This document shows, piece after piece, positions 58,162 to 64,000 of a stretch of DNA of 64,000 bases (positions are counted from its first letter, which is position 1; each line of letters begins with the position of its first letter). The stretch covers positions 62,001-126,000 of the forward strand of contig NZ_BAABHD010000080.1 in assembly GCF_039541915.1 (NCBI RefSeq), given 5' to 3'. The notes under the pieces are model-generated. The model was not told the origin of the DNA. It did not search any database and saw only the letters and a list, made by a program, of their open reading frames with translations. This DNA comes from Nibrella saemangeumensis. Lineage in GTDB: Bacteria > Bacteroidota > Bacteroidia > Cytophagales > Spirosomataceae. A program made the position numbers and the translations under genes.

Positions 58162-61100
58162 TCACACTTTGGTTACCAGTTCAATGCGTGTGCCGGCACC
58201 GGGGGCAGACTCCAGCGTCAGTTGCCCTTTAATCTCATCGGCGCGTTTCCGGAGATTCTGCAGGCCGTTGCCCTGTCGGACCGTTGCCGGATCGAAGCCC
58301 CGGCCGTTGTCTTCGATCACCAGCTTCAGGTGCCTGCCCACAACCGTCAGAAATACGTTGATGGTGGTACAGTCGGCGTATTTGACGGCATTGTTAATAC
58401 TTTCTTTAAAGATCAGGTACAGGTTCCGGCGCTGCTCCACGTTGAGCCGTGTCGAGTGAAATTTGTCGGATACCTGCATGGTAAACTTAATATCCTTGGC
58501 CTCAGCCATTTTCAGGCCGAACTCCCGCATCCGGGTGACCACATCCTCCAGGCTGTCGTATTTGGTTTGGATAGTCCAGATAATGTCCTGCATGGACTCG
58601 GAGAGCGTGGTAGCGCTGGTGCTGATGCGCTGCAGGATCGGTACGGCTTCGGGCCGCACCGGCTGAATCTGCTGCTGCACCACATCGCTGAAAATCCGGA
58701 TGCTGCTGAGCGTGGAGCCCATATCGTCGTGCAGGTCGGTGGCGATGCGGTTGCGGATGCCTTCCAGCTTTTTGCGCTGCGCTTCGCGGTTGCGGTAAAT
58801 GGCGTACCCGATAGCGGCCAGCACCAGTACACATAACCCTTGAAACCACCAGGTCTGGTAATACGCCGGTATGACCCGCACCGCCAGTTCTAGCCCTTCC
58901 TGATTCCAGACGCCGTCGTTGTTGGCGGCTTTGATCCGCAGCGTATAATTGCCCGGCTCCAGGTTGGTATAGGTAGCCGTCCGGGCGTTGGTGTGGACCC
59001 AGCCCTTGTCGAAGCCGACCAGTTGGTAGGCATACTGATTCTTTTCGGGCTGGCTGAAATTCAGGGCCACAAACGCTACCGACAGGGAGTTATCACCGGG
59101 CTGGAGCGCAATCAGCCGGTCGTCTTCCAGGGTGCGGGGCTGGTTATTTACCAGGACGGACGTAACCGCAATCGGGGGTGGTACCGTATTTCGGACCAGG
59201 CGCAGCGGATCGAAGTAGTTGAAGGCATTGACAAAGCCGATAAACAGTTCTCCCTGCGCATTCCGGCTCATGCTGTTGACGCTACTGGTGATGATGAAGT
59301 TGGAAAATAAGCCGTTTTCTTTCTGAAGCGACTGAAACGTACCGGTCTGCGGGTTCAACCGGTGCAGGTACGTATCCGTCGCCAGCCAGAGCTGACCGGC
59401 TTTGTCTTCCTGCATGGCGAGCACATGGTCAGCCATCAGGCCGTTATCGGAGTTATAGATCCTGACGACGCGTCCGCTCGTATCAGCCTGCGCCAGAAAG
59501 CCGATATTACCAATCCACAACCGGTCTTTTGAATCAATGGAGAAGGTAATAAAGATCCGGTCTGAAAAGCGTAGGGCGGTATCCGCATGTTGCAGGGGTA
59601 TCCGCTCCGCCTGGGTACTATGCTCACCGAACCGGAACAGGCCTGCCACCGTATACACCCACATCCGGCCTCTGGAGTCCTCCCGGAATTCGTAGATACG
59701 CGGGCCGTTCTCCCCGCCTACCGCAACCGGAAACGACCGGGTCTGCAACTGTTTCGTCACCGGATTATACGAACAGACCAGCGGCCCGGCTGTAAACCAA
59801 ATGGCTCCTTTGCGGTCAATATCGAGGTGGTAGATGTCATTGGGAAGCTGGTGCCCGGTCTTAGGCACCCAATCCTCTTTGTACAACCAGACATTCTGTT
59901 TTGGATCATACTGCACTAAATCGTTCGGCAGCGACAGCCAGATTTTACCCAGATTGTCCTGCACCATCCGGTACATACCCTGTCGCAGCAAGCCCCGTCT
60001 GTCCATCGTTCGGGTAAAGGTATCCAGGCGCCGGTTCCACTGATACAGGCCGTCGCGCTGGGTGCCTATCCAGTATAGATCGGGGTTAAAGCGATCCTGA
60101 TGCACAAAACGTACCCGATCGGCCGGGCTAGCAGTAAGCGGAGCCGGCAGCATCTTCCGTTTTACTTTGAGGGCATAGGGATCCATCTTCTGAATGCCCC
60201 ACTCCGTAGCCATCCAGATCACGCCCGTTTGTGGGTCGCGGTAAAAGGCCTCCACCGGCGAACCATTATGCGCCAGGGGATCGCGAGGCTCCGGCTTCAC
60301 AACCGCATGTTGCAGCGTAACCGGGTCCACACTGAACAGGCCGGTTTCGGCCCCTCCTCCCCAGAAAAATAGCCGCCCGTCCGGGGTGCGGTCTTCGCAG
60401 AGCGCATACACCGTCTTGAGGTTATCCGGAACGTCAACAAATTGATCGGACTTAGGGTCATAGCGCAACAGGCCATGCCCGGCGCTAAACAGCCACAGCT
60501 GCTGATGGCTGTCCTCAAACAAATTATACGCCTGAATATTGGCCTGCGGATGATGCTGGTCCCGGCCAAGTATGTAGGTATACTGCTGCCGGGCGCGATC
60601 AAACCGGTAGACGGTACCGCTGGAAAAGACCCAGAAGTTATCACGGCGGTCGAGGTAGAGCCGGACCGACGACGAGTGGACATTCCGGGGTAGCGGGAAA
60701 GTAGTTAGCTGAAGCGTTTTCCGGTCGATGCGGTACAGCTGGTGTACGCCCGCAAACCAACCGTAGCCCTCCCGGTCAAGGATGAGAGGGTACACCACAT
60801 CGTTGTCGCCGATCTGGTCCCGGTTGGGCGGAATAGTAATGTGTCTAAATTCTTCGCGCGCCGGGTCCAGCCGGCAAAGGCCCAGGTTAGTAGCAACCCA
60901 GATAATTCCGTCGGCATCTTCCGTCAGTCCAATGATGAAATTACCGGGCAGACCCGGTAGCGCTTTGGAGCGCCGGTATACGGTAAAGCGCTGCCCGTCG
61001 AAGCGGTTCAGGCCATTAACGGTGCCAAACCACATAAAGCCGCGCCGGTCTTTCAGGATGCATTTTACCTCATCGTTGGAAAGACCCTGGTCGGTGGTGT

Positions 61101-61227
61101 AGTGCTGAAACGACATATCTGCCACCTGCGCCCCAGCCGGGCCCGTCAGGAACAGCCATCCTGCGATCAGTGCCAGCCACCTGCCGCTACCGTTTTCCTG
61201 CCTGATCGTCTGTTTCAACCTGTTCAT
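58162..61227 (-). CDS. Propeller-type sensor histidine kinase (Reg_prop, Y_Y_Y, HisKA_3)
   Basis: Membrane sensor kinase of 1021 residues. The start at 61227 (MNRLKQTIRQENGSGRWLALIAGWLF) gives a clear signal peptide; the upstream frame from 61287 adds an atypical 20 residues. Periplasmic part: two seven-bladed propellers of Reg_prop repeats (about 35-690; SNDEVKCILKDRRGFMWFGT, GLNRFDG, GYGWFAGVHQLYRID), then a Y_Y_Y domain (about 695-785; GNYTLRIKAANNDG). One TM (about 795-815), a HisKA_3 DHp with H833 (DLHDDMGSTL) and a HATPase (about 930-1020; NGLQNLRKRADEIKG). It pairs with the NarL-type regulator downstream. Relatives of this type sense oligosaccharides in the periplasm, so a glycan signal is likely. 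Confidence 0.93.
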   Translation of the reverse strand: MNRLKQTIRQENGSGRWLALIAGWLFLTGPAGAQVADMSFQHYTTDQGLSNDEVKCILKDRRGFMWFGTVNGLNRFDGQRFTVYRRSKALPGLPGNFIIGLTEDADGIIWVATNLGLCRLDPAREEFRHITIPPNRDQIGDNDVVYPLILDREGYGWFAGVHQLYRIDRKTLQLTTFPLPRNVHSSSVRLYLDRRDNFWVFSSGTVYRFDRARQQYTYILGRDQHHPQANIQAYNLFEDSHQQLWLFSAGHGLLRYDPKSDQFVDVPDNLKTVYALCEDRTPDGRLFFWGGGAETGLFSVDPVTLQHAVVKPEPRDPLAHNGSPVEAFYRDPQTGVIWMATEWGIQKMDPYALKVKRKMLPAPLTASPADRVRFVHQDRFNPDLYWIGTQRDGLYQWNRRLDTFTRTMDRRGLLRQGMYRMVQDNLGKIWLSLPNDLVQYDPKQNVWLYKEDWVPKTGHQLPNDIYHLDIDRKGAIWFTAGPLVCSYNPVTKQLQTRSFPVAVGGENGPRIYEFREDSRGRMWVYTVAGLFRFGEHSTQAERIPLQHADTALRFSDRIFITFSIDSKDRLWIGNIGFLAQADTSGRVVRIYNSDNGLMADHVLAMQEDKAGQLWLATDTYLHRLNPQTGTFQSLQKENGLFSNFIITSSVNSMSRNAQGELFIGFVNAFNYFDPLRLVRNTVPPPIAVTSVLVNNQPRTLEDDRLIALQPGDNSLSVAFVALNFSQPEKNQYAYQLVGFDKGWVHTNARTATYTNLEPGNYTLRIKAANNDGVWNQEGLELAVRVIPAYYQTWWFQGLCVLVLAAIGYAIYRNREAQRKKLEGIRNRIATDLHDDMGSTLSSIRIFSDVVQQQIQPVRPEAVPILQRISTSATTLSESMQDIIWTIQTKYDSLEDVVTRMREFGLKMAEAKDIKFTMQVSDKFHSTRLNVEQRRNLYLIFKESINNAVKYADCTTINVFLTVVGRHLKLVIEDNGRGFDPATVRQGNGLQNLRKRADEIKGQLTLESAPGAGTRIELVTKV

Positions 61228-61370
61228 ACTCAAAGATACAACACCCGGTGTTACCACGCCCGACGGTGCTGTTGCAAAAGTTGCCATTGATGGCTAAAAA
61301 GGCAACCACCCGTGGGTCGCATAAAGATGTGATTTGCTTAGCTTAGCGTCCAGACTTAATCCCCATCGCC

Positions 61371-62387
61371 ATGGTTGAACTAACGGAAATTGTTGGTGGC
61401 TTCTTGTTCTGCTCCCTGGTCATTGTGCTTGCCGGGTCGCGACTTTCTTACTACGGCGACATCATTGCCGAGCAGACAGGGCTGGGCGGGGCCTGGTTCG
61501 GCCTGATCCTGATGGCCGCCGTCACCTCGCTGCCGGAGCTGATTACCGGTCTTAGTTCGGTCATTTACGTGGGCGCTCCCGAGCTGGCGCTGGGAGACGT
61601 ATACGGCAGTTGCGTGTTCAATATGCTGATTCTCGCCCTGATGGACCTCTTTATCCGGGACCACATACCCGCCGTGACCAAAGTAAGCGTCAATCACGCG
61701 CTGGCGGCTGCCCTCAGTATCATTCTGGTTGGCACCACCGGTTTTTCGCTGCTTTTCCAGGAACACATACCAACCCTTGGCTGGGTCAGCATCGGCAGCC
61801 TGCTCTCGCTGGCTATTTATCTGATGTCTGTTCGGATGATTCAGCGGCACGAAGCCAACATCAAAGTCGAGCAAACGCCCGCCGACGAAGTAGTAAGCTA
61901 CCCCATGTCGCTGAAAACGGCTATTACCCGGTATAGCCTGTTTGCGTTACTGGTGGTGGTATCGGCTATCTTCCTCCCCTCCTATGCCGAGCGGCTGGCT
62001 GAGGCTACGGGCCTGCAACAGGGGTTTGTCGGTACGCTGTTCCTGGCCACCACCACGTCACTTCCCGAGATGGTCGTCAGTGTATCGGCCATCCGGATCG
62101 GCGCGTTCGACATTGCCGTGGGCAATTTATTCGGGAGCAACCTATTCAACATCGGGATTCTGGCGATAGACGATATCGCTTATACGAAAGGCTCCATTTT
62201 TACTGAAGCTTCTTCCATACATATTGTCTCCATCCTGGCTACAATTATCATGGCATCCATTGCCATTACAGGCCTGATTTTCCGGCCGCAAAAGAAGCGG
62301 TTTGTCCTGGCGTATGGGTCGCTGCTGATGGTTATCACGTATTTTTTCACCATGTACCTGCTGTACCGGTCCAATCTTACTCCATAA
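61371..62387 (+). CDS. CaCA-family cation/calcium antiporter
   Basis: Inner-membrane antiporter of 338 residues with about ten transmembrane helices in two inverted halves. Each half carries the alpha repeat: TSLPEL (52-57) with GDVYGSCVFN (75-84) and TSLPEM (229-234) with GNLFGSNLFN (251-260); the glutamates are the cation ligands. A short cytoplasmic loop (about 158-180) joins the halves. It probably exports calcium or another divalent ion in exchange for sodium or protons. It is a single gene, diverging from the propeller kinase. Confidence 0.92.
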   Translation: MVELTEIVGGFLFCSLVIVLAGSRLSYYGDIIAEQTGLGGAWFGLILMAAVTSLPELITGLSSVIYVGAPELALGDVYGSCVFNMLILALMDLFIRDHIPAVTKVSVNHALAAALSIILVGTTGFSLLFQEHIPTLGWVSIGSLLSLAIYLMSVRMIQRHEANIKVEQTPADEVVSYPMSLKTAITRYSLFALLVVVSAIFLPSYAERLAEATGLQQGFVGTLFLATTTSLPEMVVSVSAIRIGAFDIAVGNLFGSNLFNIGILAIDDIAYTKGSIFTEASSIHIVSILATIIMASIAITGLIFRPQKKRFVLAYGSLLMVITYFFTMYLLYRSNLTP

Positions 62388-62496
62388 TGGCAACCTGCTG
62401 ACTTAAAGTATTTTTCGGGTGAAGCATCCAATGCGGCTTTTCATACGTATGTGCTATAAACTAATTCTAATTTCTTCACCGTTAAATCCAAAGAAC

Positions 62497-63021
62497 ATGA
62501 AAGTCAGCGTACTACTTTTGACCGTTGCGGTAAGCACCGCTCTGTTTACTTCCTGCCAGCAGCAAGATGCCACCCCTGATCCGGTACGTTCAGCCGCCAG
62601 CGCCCGGAAAGGCGTTCGGGACAACTTCACGGCTCACCTGACCAGCGCTCAGGAAGTTCGCACGCCACCCGTAGAGTCAAGGGCACAGGGACAGGGAATA
62701 CTGCGGTTCAGTAAAGACGGCACCGAAGTGTACTACAAATTGATTGTCTCCAATATTATGGACATCACCATGGCGCATTTGCATCTGGCACCGGCGGGTA
62801 GTAACGGCGGTATTGTGGTAGACCTCATTATGCCGCCGGGTATCCCTGGCCGGTCAAATGGAGTCGTGGCCGAGGGAACGTTTACCGCAGCTAACCTGAG
62901 AGGAGCGCTGGCCGGCCAAACACTGGAGGACCTGCGTACGGCGCTGGAAGAGGGCAGGATTTACTTTAATGTTCATACTACCGCTTACCCCGGAGGTGAA
63001 ATTCGCGGGCAGGTGGAGTAA
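62497..63021 (+). CDS. CHRD-domain lipoprotein
   Basis: Exported lipoprotein of 174 residues. The start at 62497 (MKVSVLLLTVAVSTALFTSC) puts cysteine 20 in a lipobox-like FTSC; the longer frame from 62419 would bury it. The remaining sequence is a CHRD domain: NFTAHLTSAQEVRTPPV, FSKDGTEVYYKLIVSNI, MAHLHLAP, the turn NGGIVVDLI, and the terminal YFNVHTTAYPGGEIRGQV. CHRD domains are beta-rich extracellular modules of unknown catalytic role. Its 3' end touches the palindromic terminator at 63023-63080. Confidence 0.9.
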   Translation: MKVSVLLLTVAVSTALFTSCQQQDATPDPVRSAASARKGVRDNFTAHLTSAQEVRTPPVESRAQGQGILRFSKDGTEVYYKLIVSNIMDITMAHLHLAPAGSNGGIVVDLIMPPGIPGRSNGVVAEGTFTAANLRGALAGQTLEDLRTALEEGRIYFNVHTTAYPGGEIRGQVE

Positions 63022-63022
63022 A

Positions 63023-63080
63023 CCCCTTCTAAACAAAGAAACCCCCGCAGGCCTGCGGGGGTTTCTTTGTTTAGAAGGGG
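63023..63080. terminator. Perfect 58-bp palindrome, bidirectional terminator
   Basis: The 28 bases at 63023-63050 are the exact reverse complement of 63053-63080, with only GC in the centre, so the entire 58 bp is a perfect palindrome. It starts one base after the stop of the CHRD gene and includes the stop and last codons (Pro-Phe-stop) of the minus-strand barrel gene ending at 63071. As RNA it folds into one long hairpin for either transcript. Confidence 0.9.
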
Positions 63081-64000
63081 TAGCCAACGGCAACGTTCAG
63101 AATCAGGTTCTCCTGGCGCCAGGCCTTGTTGCCGGGCTTAACCTCATCGAATACCCAGCGCTGGCTTTCGTCCAGCCACGGCTTGCGCAGCGGAAATGCC
63201 AGATCAAAGCGGAGCACAAAGAACGACAGGTCGATCCGCAACCCGACACCGGTACCCACGGCTAGTTGCTTATAAAAGTCTTTGGAAAACTTTGAGCCTG
63301 GACCATACGTGGTTTCGTCGGCGTACATCCAGACGTTGCCAACGTCGAGGAATAAAGCCCCCTGCAGGTATTGGGTCAGGCGCTGCCGCAGTTCGGTACT
63401 AAACTCCAGTTTTACGTCTCCGCCCCCATCCTGAAGCAGCAGGATACGCTGGCCATTGGCGTTGCGAGAATAGGTGCCGGGGCCCACCGCACGGGGCCGG
63501 AACGCCCGGATACTGGTGCTTCCCCCGGCGAAATACTGCCGGATGAACGGCAGTTGTGGAGCGTTGCCGTAGGGGGTATTGCCGTAAGGGATACCAACCC
63601 CCGCAAAAACCCGGCTGGCCCAGGTCAGCCCCGGCGTTACGTGGAAGTAATGGCGGTTGTCGAAATCGGCGCGGAAGAACTGGTAAAAGGGTACCCCAAA
63701 CAGTTCTTTATTGCCAAAATCATCGCGCTTTCTGACAACCAGCCCGGCCAGGTTACCGGCCGGTTCGAGGTTGATGTTGAGCCGGTAGGTATGCGGGGTT
63801 GATGTCCGGGGCGATGAATTGAAATTGAAGGAGTAAATCGTACTCAGAATAAGCTGCTCAGCCGTCAGCACATTAAAGTACTGCTGGAACGTAGACGGAT
63901 CAGCCTCCAGCAGCAGATCGATAAACCGGTCGGTAATGCCGGAGGTATTTACGTAGTTGACGTTGAACGGCTGAAAGGTGTGCTCCATGCGGAAGCTGGT
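63071..64000 (-). CDS. Omp85/BamA-family outer-membrane barrel, N-terminus cut off
   Basis: C-terminal 309 or so residues of an Omp85-type outer-membrane protein; the frame stays open to base 64000, so the start is outside. Visible features: the L6-loop-like motif GGSTSIRAFRPRAVGPGTYS, a later variant of the canonical VRGY/F, followed by KLEFSTELRQRLTQYLQGALFLDVGNVW, GTGVGLRIDLSFFVLRFDLAFPLRKPW and the terminal strand LNVAVGYPF with the family's C-terminal aromatic. This pattern fits BamA/TamA paralogues that insert or translocate proteins or lipids. Which paralogue it is cannot be decided without the POTRA part. Its final codons form half of the 58-bp palindrome. Confidence 0.85.
   Translation of the reverse strand, partial: TSFRMEHTFQPFNVNYVNTSGITDRFIDLLLEADPSTFQQYFNVLTAEQLILSTIYSFNFNSSPRTSTPHTYRLNINLEPAGNLAGLVVRKRDDFGNKELFGVPFYQFFRADFDNRHYFHVTPGLTWASRVFAGVGIPYGNTPYGNAPQLPFIRQYFAGGSTSIRAFRPRAVGPGTYSRNANGQRILLLQDGGGDVKLEFSTELRQRLTQYLQGALFLDVGNVWMYADETTYGPGSKFSKDFYKQLAVGTGVGLRIDLSFFVLRFDLAFPLRKPWLDESQRWVFDEVKPGNKAWRQENLILNVAVGYPF

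Noticed and set aside
1..64000. tRNA, rRNA, transposase, integrase or prophage genes
   Set aside because: I looked for them on both strands and saw no support; palindromes found at gene ends are better explained as terminators or small repeats.

Overview
The window reads as a chromosomal segment of a Bacteroidota bacterium, most likely Cytophagales close to Spirosoma/Rudanella-type organisms (inference from gene content). The reasons are three complete SusC/SusD outer-membrane pairs, a Bacteroidetes-type promoter (TTTG, 19 bp, TAnnTTTG), DUF4286 and CHRD proteins, a Reg_prop/Y_Y_Y histidine kinase, and GC-rich genes separated by AT-rich gaps. I saw no rRNA, tRNA, CRISPR array, transposase or phage gene.

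Layout. 1-2.6 kb: 3' end of a TonB-dependent receptor, then a small hypothetical gene sitting between a full susD and a copied susD tail. 2.66-12.6 kb: two divergent susC-susD pairs sharing a 645-bp AT-rich promoter region. 12.7-16.6 kb: a GH130 enzyme and a GT4 glycosyltransferase fused to a C-terminal alpha/alpha-barrel-like domain. 16.9-23.2 kb: an MMPL/RND exporter, DUF4286 protein, 4-TM membrane protein, TIGR04283-like glycosyltransferase and a PQQ dehydrogenase with a built-in cytochrome c. 23.3-31.4 kb: a carbohydrate-uptake locus made of a Nudix-type transcription factor, three matching 15-bp palindromic operators, susC-susD, an inserted vapBC module and a secreted clan GH-A hydrolase. 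31.5-36.6 kb: a serine beta-lactamase-like hydrolase, an outer-membrane barrel receptor and a secreted NTF2-like protein.

36.7-47.9 kb is the most unusual part: three adjacent sensor kinases without transmembrane segments. The first is a 2235-residue hybrid kinase with twelve 92-residue HAMP-type units in exact 276-bp register, in which units 1-4 and 5-8 form a duplicated 1104-bp block. The second is a receiver-kinase and the third a five-PAS kinase. None has a DNA-binding output, so they probably form a phosphorelay or feed partners elsewhere.

47.9-50.7 kb is a small accessory block flanked by two related CCCCGGAAT palindromes: an SDR, an HNH nuclease with an N-terminal region resembling phosphorothioate-sensing restriction enzymes, and a second vapBC module. 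50.7-54.7 kb: a GMC oxidoreductase with a gluconate-dehydrogenase-subunit-3-like partner and a secreted beta-propeller protein, with a perfect 29-bp-arm hairpin inside the operon. 55-57.5 kb: an exported Nif3-like protein and a CE15 glucuronoyl esterase. 57.5-61.2 kb: a two-component pair (NarL-type regulator and one-piece propeller kinase). 61.4-64 kb: a CaCA antiporter, a CHRD lipoprotein and the C-terminal part of an Omp85/BamA-type barrel, whose last codons lie inside a perfect 58-bp palindrome.

Taken together the region is devoted to outer-membrane uptake and enzymatic processing of plant-type glycans, oxidation of sugars or alcohols at the envelope, and signal transduction, with two toxin-antitoxin modules and one restriction-like nuclease inserted.
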